Shown: in pieces, positions 38,709 to 47,327 of the stretch
Layout of the letters: every line of letters begins with the position of its first letter
Numbering within the stretch: position 1 is the stretch's first letter
NCBI GenBank assembly: GCA_001664505.1
Contig: CP011806.1
Coordinates: 448,609 to 512,608 of the forward strand
From: Acidobacteria bacterium Mor1
GTDB taxonomy: Bacteria > Acidobacteriota > Polarisedimenticolia > Polarisedimenticolales > Polarisedimenticolaceae
Direction: 5' to 3'
Length of the DNA stretch: 64,000 bases
Made by a program: the position numbers and the translations under genes
The notes under the pieces: generated by a model
What the model saw: only the letters and a program-made list of their open reading frames with translations
What the model was told of the DNA's origin: nothing
Databases searched by the model: none

Positions 38709-39721
38709 TGAGCGCTCTCGATAACATCGTCGACCGCATTCGCGGGCTCGATCTGGAACGGCGGCTGGGGCTGACCCCCAACTACCCGCCGGTGGCCATC
38801 GAGTTCGACCGCCAGGACGTGACCCTGGTGCGGCTCAAGAAGGGGCGGCGCAACACGCTGTCCCTGGAAGCCCACCAGGCGTTGCCGATGCCCGAGCAGA
38901 CCGTCTCGGCCTCGGTGCTCCGTCCGACCCTCGGGGCACCCGAGGAACTGGCCAAGCGAGTGCAGGAACTGTTCACCAAGACCGGTACCAAGCCGGGGCG
39001 TGTCTCGTTGGTCCTGCCGGACAACCTGGCCAAGGTGTCGCTCCTGACCCTTCCCGAGAAGCCGGCGTCGAGCAAGCAGCTCGACGAGATCGTGCGCTTC
39101 AAGATGAAGCGGGCGGTGCCCTTCCGGCTGGAAGAGGCCTCGATGGCCTACCAGGTGCTCGAGGGGGGCGAGGGGAAGACCTGCTCGGTGCTGGTCATCC
39201 TGCTGCGCAAGTACATGATCGAGCAGTACGAGCAGATCCTTGCCGATTCCGGCGCCCAGGTGGGCCTGGTCGACCTCTCCACCACCAACGTGTTCAACCT
39301 CTGCCGGGACGAGATCGCCACCGCCTCGGCGGCGGAAGGGGATGTGGCGTTGCTCAACTGCACGCCCTCCTACTTCTCGATGCTGATCGTGCGCAACGGC
39401 CGGCTGATCTTCTACCGCTGTAAGTCCTACGCCGGCGGCGACGAGAGCGAGGCGCAGCTGCAGAGCGTGATGTCCCGGGAGATCGCGACGTCTCTCTCGT
39501 ACTACCGGGAGAAGCTGGACGGAGAGGGCATCCGCACCGTCTTCGTGCGCAGCACGGCCCAGTCCCTGGATACCCTCGAGGAGATCCTGGGCCGCCACGA
39601 GATCGAGCGGGTCGAGTTGGTCGATCCCTCCAAGGCCCTCGAGATGGTCGAGGGGATGCGGATCGACCCGGTGGTGGGGCAGCGCATGGCGCCGGCCATC
39701 GGCGCGGCGGCGGGGAGGTAG
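38708..39721 (+). CDS. pilM: Type IV pilus assembly protein PilM (actin-like)
   Basis: 337 residues. PilM is an FtsA/actin-fold cytosolic protein that binds the N-terminus of PilN and organises the inner-membrane alignment complex. Supporting segments are YPPVAIEFDRQDVTLVRLKK at the start (here VAIEFDRQDVTLV), the phosphate-like loop VGLVDLSTTNVFNL, ATSLSYYREKLDGEGI, and IDPVVGQRMAPAIGAAAG near the C-terminus. In typical PilM the PilN-binding cleft requires these folds. Presence of PilM favours a type IV pilus-type alignment complex over classical GspL. Confidence 0.88.
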   Translation: MSALDNIVDRIRGLDLERRLGLTPNYPPVAIEFDRQDVTLVRLKKGRRNTLSLEAHQALPMPEQTVSASVLRPTLGAPEELAKRVQELFTKTGTKPGRVSLVLPDNLAKVSLLTLPEKPASSKQLDEIVRFKMKRAVPFRLEEASMAYQVLEGGEGKTCSVLVILLRKYMIEQYEQILADSGAQVGLVDLSTTNVFNLCRDEIATASAAEGDVALLNCTPSYFSMLIVRNGRLIFYRCKSYAGGDESEAQLQSVMSREIATSLSYYREKLDGEGIRTVFVRSTAQSLDTLEEILGRHEIERVELVDPSKALEMVEGMRIDPVVGQRMAPAIGAAAGR

Positions 39722-39724
39722 ACG

Positions 39725-40579
39725 GTGCAGTCCCTCGACCTCAACCTCGCGTCGCGGCCCTTCCGCAACAACACCCTGCTCTGGGCCTGCTACGGCCTGG
39801 CGGTGGTGCTGCTGGTGGCCTTCAGCGTCTGGAACTACCAGACCTACTCAACCGCCAGCACCGACTACGACAACCTCAAGGCCAGCGTGGCCAACGTCGA
39901 GCAGCGGATGAAGCTGCTGGAAGACCGGGACCGCAAGGCTCAGCAGGACATCCGCTCCTTCAACCTGCGGACCCTACAGACCCAGACCGACAAGGCCAAC
40001 GACGTCATCTCCTGGCGCGCCTTCTCCTGGACGCGCCTCTTCAACATTCTCGAGTGGGTCCAGCCTTACGATGTACGGATGACCTCGGTGCGGCCGGTGT
40101 TCCTGGCCTCGGAGCGTACCCGGGCGACCCGGAGGGACGAGAGTCCGATCCCCGACGGGGCGGTGCCCGTGCGGGTTCGCGGCATTGCCAAGGACCGGGA
40201 GGCGTTCCTCGAGCTGCAGCGTGAACTCTTGGTCGACCCTCGTTTCGACAAGGTCGAACCCGAACGGGTCAACACCGATCCAGCGACCAACGAACTGACC
40301 TTCGAGCTGGGTTTCCTGTACTTCCCCAGCGGTTACGGCACCTGCGAGGATCGCGCGTCCGTCGAAGCCGTACAGGCACGGGGCACGCCCCAGGAGATCT
40401 ACTGCACTGAAGGGCTCGGGGAGCCGCCGCTGGATCCGGTCGATCCGGAAGCGGAAGCGGAAGCGGAAGCCGGCGATGCGGTCGCGTCGGAAGGTGAAGG
40501 GGGCGGCGACGAGCCGGCCGAGGCGGACGACGCCTCGAGCGCCTCGGCCAAGGCCGACGACAACGAAGGGAGCGCGTGA
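39725..40579 (+). CDS. pilN: PilN-like alignment protein with acidic C-terminal tail
   Basis: 284 residues from GTG 39725. It starts MQSLDLNLASRPFRNN, the conserved PilN motif that docks to PilM, then one membrane helix (about 18-38) and a periplasmic coiled coil and ferredoxin-like domain. PilN is normally about 180-200 residues; this one carries about 50 extra C-terminal residues rich in Glu, Ala and Asp, encoded in part by four tandem GGAAGC units (40447-40470). The tail is predicted to be periplasmic and disordered. It pairs with PilO, whose start overlaps this stop. Confidence 0.85.
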   Translation: MQSLDLNLASRPFRNNTLLWACYGLAVVLLVAFSVWNYQTYSTASTDYDNLKASVANVEQRMKLLEDRDRKAQQDIRSFNLRTLQTQTDKANDVISWRAFSWTRLFNILEWVQPYDVRMTSVRPVFLASERTRATRRDESPIPDGAVPVRVRGIAKDREAFLELQRELLVDPRFDKVEPERVNTDPATNELTFELGFLYFPSGYGTCEDRASVEAVQARGTPQEIYCTEGLGEPPLDPVDPEAEAEAEAGDAVASEGEGGGDEPAEADDASSASAKADDNEGSA

Positions 40580-41211
40580 TGGCCGGCCTGCGCAAGTTCG
40601 ATATTCGCCGCTCGGGCAAGATCATCCTGATCGTGCTCGGAGTGTGGCTGTTCATCAACGCCGGGTTCTGGCTCGGCCTGGTTTCTCCCAAGACCAAGCA
40701 GCTGGCTGCCTTCGAGCAGGAACAGCTGCCCCGGTTGACCGCCGAAAAGGCCCGCAAGAAGCAGGTCGAAGAGAGCGAGGGCTACTACAACGCCCTGGTC
40801 AAGGCCGAGGAAGATCTGGCTCATCTGCGGGAAGAGGTGCTCTCGACCAAGCGCAGCAAGCAGGTCGAGGCCCAGCTCGAGATGGATCGCATCGCCAAGC
40901 AGTTCGGCGTCGATATGGCCCGGGTTCAGTACGAGAACAGCGAGCTACTCAACGAGGCGCTGGATCGCTTCGCCATGACCGCACCCCTCGAGGGCGGCTA
41001 CGGGAACCTGCGCCGCTTCATCCAGGCGGTGGAGAGTTCCAAGCTGTTCCTGGTGATCGAGCGGGTCGACCTGGAGCAGGGCAAGGACGGCGGCGTGATG
41101 CTGCAGCTCAACATCACCGTGGCGGCCTATTTCGACTCGCCGCAGCTGCGTGAGAAGAAGGCGGGATCGACCCGCCGGGGTGGCGACGACAAACCACGGG
41201 GTCGCACGTGA
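40579..41211 (+). CDS. pilO: PilO-like alignment protein
   Basis: 210 residues from ATG 40579 (TGATG overlap with the pilN stop; a GTG at 40576 is the other option). An N-terminal membrane helix (IILIVLGVWLFINAGFWLGL; about 15-34) leads to a coiled coil and a ferredoxin-like domain containing GGYGNLRRFIQAVESSKLFL, the recognisable PilO core. The C-terminus is basic (STRRGGDDKPRGRT), unlike the acidic PilN tail. With PilN it forms the periplasmic alignment dimer linking PilM to PilP and the secretin. Confidence 0.85.
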   Translation: MAGLRKFDIRRSGKIILIVLGVWLFINAGFWLGLVSPKTKQLAAFEQEQLPRLTAEKARKKQVEESEGYYNALVKAEEDLAHLREEVLSTKRSKQVEAQLEMDRIAKQFGVDMARVQYENSELLNEALDRFAMTAPLEGGYGNLRRFIQAVESSKLFLVIERVDLEQGKDGGVMLQLNITVAAYFDSPQLREKKAGSTRRGGDDKPRGRT

Positions 41212-41247
41212 TCGACGGGATCTACATGACGGGGCAGCGGGGGAACC

Positions 41248-41931
41248 ATGCGTAAGCTGAACAAGCGCGAGCAGGTCATGCTCGGCCTATTGGCCGTGGT
41301 GCTGCTTGGCATGCTCTATTTCGGCCAGGGGGGCAGCGGCTTCGGCGGCGCTCCGGCCGGGGTCGAGAACAAGGGGGGCGGCGGCAAGGCCGGCGATGCG
41401 CCGGTGGTGATGCTGGCCTCGATCAACTCCGATTCGACCTCCTACCGCGAGGACGGCCGGGACCTGTTCAAGTACGGCAAGCGTCCCCCGAGCCAGGCGG
41501 AGCTGGACGCCGCCCGCCGCAAGAAGAAGCAGGCGCAGCAGGATCTCGAAGCCAAGAACGCCGCGCTGAAGGAAAAGCAGAAGCGCGACCAGGAGATCGC
41601 CAAGGCCCGCAAGCGGGAGGTGCCGAAGCCCAAGGGGCCGGTGCTCCCCACCGCCAGTTTCAAGTACATCGGACATCTCGGCCCGCTGGAGTCCCGCATC
41701 GCCGTGTTCGAGGCGGGGGACGAGTTGGTGCTGGCCAAGGCCGGGGACACGATCCAGCAGGACTTCGTGCTCAAGGAGTTCGGCTTCGAAAAGGTCGTGC
41801 TCGGATTCACCGACGAAGAGTTTGCCGACAAGACCACCGAGCTGGACCTCGACCGGGCCGCGTCCAAGCGTGCCTCGGGCGCCGGAGGCAGTGGTGGCAA
41901 GCGGCCGAAGAGCCGCCGGAGTCGCCGCTAG
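41248..41931 (+). CDS. PilP-like protein, first of a tandem pair
   Basis: 227 residues from ATG 41248. One N-terminal membrane helix (about 10-27, MLGLLAVVLLGMLYFG) rather than a lipobox, a charged coiled coil with KKKQAQQDLEAKN, and a C-terminal beta domain: SFKYIGHLGPLESRIAVFE, LVLAKAGDTIQQDFVL, VVLGFTD. This is the HR/PilP-type domain that docks on the secretin N0 domain. The C-terminus is strongly basic (KRPKSRRSRR). The next gene encodes a second copy of the same domain. PilP is normally a lipoprotein of about 175 residues, so this is an anchored variant (GspC-like layout). Confidence 0.75.
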   Translation: MRKLNKREQVMLGLLAVVLLGMLYFGQGGSGFGGAPAGVENKGGGGKAGDAPVVMLASINSDSTSYREDGRDLFKYGKRPPSQAELDAARRKKKQAQQDLEAKNAALKEKQKRDQEIAKARKREVPKPKGPVLPTASFKYIGHLGPLESRIAVFEAGDELVLAKAGDTIQQDFVLKEFGFEKVVLGFTDEEFADKTTELDLDRAASKRASGAGGSGGKRPKSRRSRR

Positions 41932-41962
41932 CGCGGCGGGAAGTCAGGCCCACGGAGTGACG

Positions 41963-42589
41963 ATGCTGAGCCGACGGGAACGAATCGGGCTTGGGATGCT
42001 GATGGCGCTCGGCGCCGGGGCGGCGCTGCTCGTGAACGTGCCCGAAAGCGGTCCCGGCAACGCCCTCGGCGCGGGAGCCTCGAGAGCTCCCTGGTCGGAG
42101 GCTCCGGTGGTGTTCCTCGACGGGTTGAACCGCTCGAGCGGACAGGTTGCCGCGAACCGGCGCGATCTATTCGGGTTCGCGTCGCGGCCCGCGACCCCCG
42201 GCGGCGGTACCTTGCAGCCACAACCGGCCGCCCCGGTGGCGCCGGTCAGACCTTTCGGGGGAAAGGCTGCGGTCGCGACCCCGCAGCCGGCCAGGACGAA
42301 CGTGGCGCCTGTGGTGGCGGGCCCGCCGGTGGCGAACTTCCGCTACCTCGGGTTCCTCGGCCCGGCGGATCGGCGGATCGGCGTGTTCGAGGCCGGGGGC
42401 GAACTGCTCCTGGCCCGGGCGGGCGAGTCGCTGCAGAAGGATTTCGTGGTCAAGGGCTTCGGGCACGAGGAGGTGGAACTCGGCTACGCCGATGCAGCCT
42501 TCGCCGGCCGAAGCCAGCGTTTGGAACTGGATCATGCAGGGGCCCGGTGGGCGGGCGCCTCCAAAACTCGACAGAGCCGTCGCCGCTAG
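41963..42589 (+). CDS. PilP-like protein, second of a tandem pair
   Basis: 208 residues from ATG 41963 (GGAG five bases upstream; GTG 41957 also in frame). N-terminal membrane segment (about 8-25, IGLGMLMALGAGAALLV), a Pro-rich linker, and a C-terminal domain that matches the preceding gene closely: NFRYLGFLGPADRRIGVFE, LLLARAGESLQKDFVV, VELGYAD. It also ends basic (KTRQSRRR). The two proteins look like the product of a tandem duplication with divergence in the linker. The secretin gene follows after 45 bases. Confidence 0.75.
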   Translation: MLSRRERIGLGMLMALGAGAALLVNVPESGPGNALGAGASRAPWSEAPVVFLDGLNRSSGQVAANRRDLFGFASRPATPGGGTLQPQPAAPVAPVRPFGGKAAVATPQPARTNVAPVVAGPPVANFRYLGFLGPADRRIGVFEAGGELLLARAGESLQKDFVVKGFGHEEVELGYADAAFAGRSQRLELDHAGARWAGASKTRQSRRR

Positions 42590-42634
42590 AGCGGTGGATG
42601 AGATGGCAATGGCTTGCGGAAGAAGGGGAAGCTG

Positions 42635-45163
42635 GTGAGTAGGAATCGTTTCCTTCGCGCGGTCGCGCTCCTGGTGGCGGTGAGCTTCATCGTCGGATGC
42701 GCTGCGCAGAAGTCGTACCGGCGCGGTGAGATGTACGGCCGGCGCGGCAACTGGGACCAGGCCGTGATCGAGTTGACCAAGGCGGCCAACAAGGACCCGG
42801 GCAACTCTCGCTACAGCGTCGCCCTCGAGCGGGCCAAGCTCAAGGCCTCGGCGGAGCACTTCCAGAAGGGCAAGCGCCTGGTCGGTGCCCGGCAGTACGA
42901 GGCGGCGATCGCCGAGTTCCAGCAGACCCTGCTGCTCAACCCCGGCAACCAGCACGCGGTGACCGAGCTCGAGCGGGCCGCCCGGGAACTGCAGAAGCTG
43001 CGGGACGACCCATCCCAGATCCAGAAGGCCAAGGAGGCTGCGGCGCGCCGCCAGCTGGGCCCGCCGAAGCTCGATCCACAGGGCAACATCGAGATCATGG
43101 TCAAGTTCATCGACCAGCCGGTGGAGAAGATCTTCGAGGCGATCAGCAAGGCCTCGGGGGTCAACTTCATCTTCGATGAGAAGACCGATCTGGACAAGCC
43201 GCTGACCGTGGACATCGGAAGCGTCACCGTCGAGCAGGCCCTCGACATCCTGATGCTCCAGACCAAGAACTTCTACAAGGTGGTCGACGCCCACACCCTG
43301 CTGATCGCTCCGGACTCCCGGCAGAAGCGCCAGGAGTACGAAGACCACGTGATCCGCACCTTCTACCTGAGTAACGGCGACACCAAGCAGGTCGTGACTC
43401 TGCTGCGCTCGCTGCTACAGTCCCGGCAGATCGCCGAGAACACCGATCTCAACTCGGTGACCATCAAGGACACGCCGGACAAGGTCGCCATCGCCGACCG
43501 CATCATCCAGGCCAACGACAAGTCCAAGGGTGAGGTGCTGATCGACGTCGAGCTGCTCGAGATCAACCGTTCGGTGGTCCAGCAGCTGGGTCTCGACCTT
43601 TCGAGCAAGACCCTGAGTCTTTCGTTCTCCGGCGCCGACGGCGTTGCGCTGAACAACCTCGACAGCCTCAAGCAGGAAGGCAACTGGTCGATCGGACCGA
43701 TCCCCAGCGTCGTGCTGAACTTCCTCAAGAGCGATTCCGAGACCCGCTCGATCGCCAAGCCTTCGCTGCGCGTCACCGAGGGTGAGAAGGCGGAGATCCT
43801 GATCGGTGACCGGGTGCCGATCCCGACGGTCTCGTTCAACACCTCCCAGACCGTAGGCGGCAACATCGTTCCGCTGACGTCGTTTACCTACCAGAACGTG
43901 GGTATCACGGTGCAGCTCGAGCCCCGGGTGCATCACAACAAGGAAATCACCCTCAAGGTCCAGGTGGAGATCAGCTCCATCGGTGCCTTCATCGATACCG
44001 GCGGCGGTCAGAGCCAGCCGATCATCGGTACCCGCAACATCCAGACGGTGATCCGGCTGCGGGACGGTGAGACCAACATGCTGGCCGGCCTGATCCGGAC
44101 CACCGAGGAAGACTCGGTGACCGGCGTGCCGGGGCTGCTGGACGTGCCCGGGCTGAACAAGGTCTTCGGCAACAACAGTAACGACACCACCGAGCAGGAT
44201 ATCGTCCTGACCCTGACGCCCCACATCGTGCGGATTCCGGATATCACCGATGACGATCTGGTGACCCTGTGGGTCGGTACCGAGGAGAACATGCAGATGC
44301 GCGGTGCGGCTCGCACCGAGTCCGGCGTGTCTCCCTTCGGCCGCCCCGAGGACTTCGGCGGCGAAGCCGCCGGCACCGATCCGGCGTTGCTCCTGCCGGG
44401 AGGCGGGCGCAGCCGCGGGGTCCTCTCGAAGACCCTGCCTTCGCCCAGCGGCGGCGGTGGGGCCCGCTCCGGCGGCGGTGCTGCCGGCGGCGGCCGGGCC
44501 CGTCCCACCGGGGATCCCTCGGCCGGCGGGTCGACCAACGAGCAGGGCGGGGCCCTGGGAGTCGGCGGCAGCGGCCAGGGCAACAACACCGATCCGGGGC
44601 AGACCGATCCCGCCGGCGACGATCCGGCCCAGGATGACTCCCGGGACGACCGCAACGACGAGGACGACGACGATCGCGATCGGGACCGGGCCTCCAACGA
44701 TGAGCCCGGCGACGAAGGCGAAGAGGAAGAGGACGAGCCTGCCGGCCCCATGATGGTGCGCCTGGTGCCCGACCGGGCCAGCTACCGCGCCGGAGAGACG
44801 ATCAACGTCTCGATCGTGCTGGAGAACGGCAAGAACGTCGGCTCGGCGCCGTTCCACCTGCGCTACGACCGGGGCATCGTCGAGTTCGTCGGTGCCGCCG
44901 AAGGCAACGTGCTGAACGGCGACGGCCAGGGCACGATCTTCCTGGCCCAGGACGCCCAGGGCGGCGGCGAGGTGGTCGTCGGCCATTCCCGTCTGGGAAG
45001 CGGTACCGGCATCGACGGATCGGGAACCCTGAGCAGTATGCAGTTCCTGGCGATGAATCCGGGCAACGCCGGCTTCGTCTTCAGCCGGGCCAACCTGAAG
45101 AACCCCCAGGCCCAGACGATTCAGGCGGTGTTCATGGCACCGCCGGTGTTGGTCGCCGACTGA
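42635..45163 (+). CDS. pilQ: PilQ/GspD-type secretin lipoprotein with C-terminal cohesin domain
   Basis: 842 residues from GTG 42635 (AAGGGG six bases upstream; TTG 42614 is possible but lengthens the signal). A lipoprotein signal ends at Cys22 (FIVGC). Order: TPR-like helices (27-125), STN/N0 (IEIMVKFIDQPVEKIFEAIS, from about 145), N1, secretin channel (SIAKPSLRVTEGEKAEIL; LAGLIRTTEEDSVTGVPGL; NDTTEQDIVLTLTPHIV), a long Gly/Asp-rich linker (about 555-705) and a cohesin-type domain (707-842: DRASYRAGETINVSIVLENG, FHLRYDRGIVEFVGA, LSSMQFLAMNPGNAGF). Outer-membrane secretins do not usually carry a cohesin; it would lie at the C-terminal end of each subunit. Confidence 0.9.
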   Translation: MSRNRFLRAVALLVAVSFIVGCAAQKSYRRGEMYGRRGNWDQAVIELTKAANKDPGNSRYSVALERAKLKASAEHFQKGKRLVGARQYEAAIAEFQQTLLLNPGNQHAVTELERAARELQKLRDDPSQIQKAKEAAARRQLGPPKLDPQGNIEIMVKFIDQPVEKIFEAISKASGVNFIFDEKTDLDKPLTVDIGSVTVEQALDILMLQTKNFYKVVDAHTLLIAPDSRQKRQEYEDHVIRTFYLSNGDTKQVVTLLRSLLQSRQIAENTDLNSVTIKDTPDKVAIADRIIQANDKSKGEVLIDVELLEINRSVVQQLGLDLSSKTLSLSFSGADGVALNNLDSLKQEGNWSIGPIPSVVLNFLKSDSETRSIAKPSLRVTEGEKAEILIGDRVPIPTVSFNTSQTVGGNIVPLTSFTYQNVGITVQLEPRVHHNKEITLKVQVEISSIGAFIDTGGGQSQPIIGTRNIQTVIRLRDGETNMLAGLIRTTEEDSVTGVPGLLDVPGLNKVFGNNSNDTTEQDIVLTLTPHIVRIPDITDDDLVTLWVGTEENMQMRGAARTESGVSPFGRPEDFGGEAAGTDPALLLPGGGRSRGVLSKTLPSPSGGGGARSGGGAAGGGRARPTGDPSAGGSTNEQGGALGVGGSGQGNNTDPGQTDPAGDDPAQDDSRDDRNDEDDDDRDRDRASNDEPGDEGEEEEDEPAGPMMVRLVPDRASYRAGETINVSIVLENGKNVGSAPFHLRYDRGIVEFVGAAEGNVLNGDGQGTIFLAQDAQGGGEVVVGHSRLGSGTGIDGSGTLSSMQFLAMNPGNAGFVFSRANLKNPQAQTIQAVFMAPPVLVAD

Positions 45164-45645
45164 TGCGTAAGGGTCGTTCCATGGCGGGTGTTTCGCTTGT
45201 CGAGCTGGTCTCGGTGACCGCGATCGTGCTCGTGCTTGCGGCGGTAACCATCCCCGTGGGACAGACCATGTATCAACGGCAGAAGGAGATCGAACTGCGT
45301 CAGGCGCTGCGCACCATGCGCGAGGCGATCGACCGGTTCCAGCAGGATGTGGAGACTTTCCCCGGGATCCGTCAGAACGTGCTCAACACGGTCAACGAGG
45401 ACGGCTACCCCGAGGAACTGGAGTGGCTCTACGAAGGGGTCGACATCGGCGATGCGGCGGGTACCCGAATCAAGTACCTGCGGCGGCTGCCGATCGATCC
45501 GATGACCGGCAAACGGGAATGGGGCACCCGCTCCAGCCGCGATCAGCCTGGGTCGCTCTTTAGTGATGGAGTCAATATCTTCGACGTCTACTCGTTGAGT
45601 GAGGCCACCTCCCTCGACGGAGAGACCAAGTACGCGGAGTGGTAG
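45163..45645 (+). CDS. GspG-like prepilin/pseudopilin with Val at +1
   Basis: 160 residues, start overlapping the secretin stop (TGATG). The leader is nine residues (MRKGRSMAG) followed by VSLVELVSVTAIVLVLAA, so cleavage after Gly9 leaves Val at position 1 instead of Phe; Glu at +5 is kept. The rest has the GspG pattern: helix RQALRTMREAIDRFQQD, then RRLPIDPMTG and a loop ending YSL..., comparable to the calcium-binding C-terminus of GspG. It would form part of a pseudopilus or pilus. It needs a prepilin peptidase (PilD/GspO), which is not encoded in this window. Confidence 0.85.
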   Translation: MRKGRSMAGVSLVELVSVTAIVLVLAAVTIPVGQTMYQRQKEIELRQALRTMREAIDRFQQDVETFPGIRQNVLNTVNEDGYPEELEWLYEGVDIGDAAGTRIKYLRRLPIDPMTGKREWGTRSSRDQPGSLFSDGVNIFDVYSLSEATSLDGETKYAEW

Positions 45646-45647
45646 CC

Positions 45648-46070
45648 ATGACGCTAATGACATTCCGGCAAGCACGCAGGCGCCGCGATCAGCGGGGCTT
45701 CACCCTGATCGAGCTGATGATCGTCGTGGCGATCATCGGGATCCTGACCACCGTCGCGGTGGGCCAGTATCAGCGCTCGATCCAGAAGGCCAAGGAAGCC
45801 GTGCTCAAGGAGAATCTCTGGACCATGCGCCAGCAGATCAACCGCTTCTTTGCCGACAAGGGGCGCTACCCCTCGGACCTGCAGGAGCTGGTCGAGCAGC
45901 GCTACCTTTCCATGCGGCCTCTCGATCCGGTCACCGAGAGTACCGAGACATGGATCGAGATCACCGCAGAGATCACGGAACAGGACATCGCGACGGAGCC
46001 GGGGATCGCCGACGTGAAGAGCGGCGCCGACGGTGCGGGACTCGACGGAGTCTCTTATTCCGACTGGTAG
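45648..46070 (+). CDS. GspG-like prepilin/pseudopilin, canonical cleavage site
   Basis: 140 residues from ATG 45648 (GGAG eight bases upstream; GTG 45639 overlaps the previous stop). A 17-residue basic leader (RQARRRRDQRG) is followed by FTLIELMIVVAIIGILT, a textbook type III signal with Phe+1 and Glu+5. The helix QRSIQKAKEAVLKENLWTMR and the C-terminal loop with LSMRPLDPVTE, GADGAGLDGVSYSDW match GspG-like major pseudopilins. It probably is the main filament subunit of this locus. Confidence 0.9.
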   Translation: MTLMTFRQARRRRDQRGFTLIELMIVVAIIGILTTVAVGQYQRSIQKAKEAVLKENLWTMRQQINRFFADKGRYPSDLQELVEQRYLSMRPLDPVTESTETWIEITAEITEQDIATEPGIADVKSGADGAGLDGVSYSDW

Positions 46071-46100
46071 GCCCCGATCCGGGCGCTTTGGAGAATGATC

Positions 46101-47303
46101 ATGCATAGGTTCGCTCATACTTCCGCAGCTGCGCTTCTGCTCCTGCTCCTGATGGCCGCCTCGGTGGGCTGTGAGGACTCGGTGCTGACGGCGCCGACCG
46201 ACGCCACCATCGTGATGGCGGCCAACCCGGGCACGGTGGTCATCGACCCCAACGCCGGCGAGACCGAGGGCTCGACCACCATCGTGGCCCAGGTCTTCGA
46301 CGCCAACGGCAACCCGCTTTCGGGGGTCGCGGTGCTGTTCGCCACCTCGGGTGGTTCGCTGGCCTCGGCCGGAACCACGGTGACGACCAACGCCAGCGGG
46401 ATCGCCACCGACACCCTGACCGTGACCACCAACTCTCCCCAGGAGAGCATCGTCTCCGCCCAGTCGTCGGCAGTTTCTCAGGGTGTGTCGGTGTTCCGTG
46501 ACGTGGTCGGCGTCAACGAGATTCCCCGGGCCTCGTTCTTCACCATTCCCGCGGCTCCGCCGAACGGTATCGGTGAACAGCTCGCGGGCCAGACCGTGAT
46601 CTTCGACGGTTCGATCTCCGTGGACCCCGACGGCCCCATCGAGTGCTTCCAGTGGGACATCAACTCGAACCTCGGTAGCTGTTCGACGACCACGACTCAG
46701 CGCTGCACCACCGACGGCGATTGCCCCGGCTCCGAGACCTGCGGCGGCCGCACGATCAGCGACGAGATCCTTCAGGGCCCGGGCCTTGACAGCTTTGGCC
46801 GGGATTACTTCGACGAGCAGTCCCTGACGGTGATCCTGCGGGTCAGCGACGATCCGGCCATCGGCGCGGCCTGCGGTGAGACCGCCCCGCCGATTTCTGC
46901 CGGGGCGTTCAACGGCACCTCGTTCAGTGCGCCGTTCAACATCACCTGCAACAACCAGCCTCCGGTGGCCAACGCCGGAGCGGACCAGACCTGGGCGCCG
47001 GGAACCGCCGCGTTCATCCTGGATGCTCGCGGGTCCTCCGACGTGGAAACCGCCCGCAACGATCTGAACTTCGAGTGGAGCTGTAACACCGGGTTCGGAC
47101 CGCCGGGGGGCAACCCCCAGGGCGCCTTCCTGCCGGTAGGCTCGGTGGTTCAATGCTTCCTGCCTCCCGGTGTCTCCGACGCCACCTTCACCCCCGAGGT
47201 GCGGGTGACCGATCAGGGAACCGGGGTGATCGTGGGCGGTAGCTTCGAGTGCCAGAAGACCGTCTCCGACACGATGACGGTCACCGTGCAGGCGCTCCCC
47301 TAG
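46101..47303 (+). CDS. Lipoprotein with bacterial Ig-like and PKD-like domains
   Basis: 400 residues from ATG 46101 (GGAGA upstream at a normal distance; ATG 46095 sits too close). The lipobox ends at Cys24 (MAASVGC). A Big_1-like domain follows (about 35-130: TTIVAQVFDANGNPLSGVAV, TTNASGIATDTLTVTT), then a Cys-rich insert (TTQRCTTDGDCPGSETCGG) and a PKD-like domain (QPPVANAGADQTWAPG). It is lodged between the pseudopilin genes, so it is likely a surface or periplasmic partner of the machine, possibly a tip or substrate protein. Function is inferred only from context. Confidence 0.75.
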   Translation: MHRFAHTSAAALLLLLLMAASVGCEDSVLTAPTDATIVMAANPGTVVIDPNAGETEGSTTIVAQVFDANGNPLSGVAVLFATSGGSLASAGTTVTTNASGIATDTLTVTTNSPQESIVSAQSSAVSQGVSVFRDVVGVNEIPRASFFTIPAAPPNGIGEQLAGQTVIFDGSISVDPDGPIECFQWDINSNLGSCSTTTTQRCTTDGDCPGSETCGGRTISDEILQGPGLDSFGRDYFDEQSLTVILRVSDDPAIGAACGETAPPISAGAFNGTSFSAPFNITCNNQPPVANAGADQTWAPGTAAFILDARGSSDVETARNDLNFEWSCNTGFGPPGGNPQGAFLPVGSVVQCFLPPGVSDATFTPEVRVTDQGTGVIVGGSFECQKTVSDTMTVTVQALP

Positions 47304-47327
47304 GGTTTGCTCGATCCGGGAGGACCA

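Noticed and set aside
41248..42589. Second PilP as a broken remnant of the first
   Set aside because: Both are full-length with their own ribosome sites, membrane helices and intact domains.
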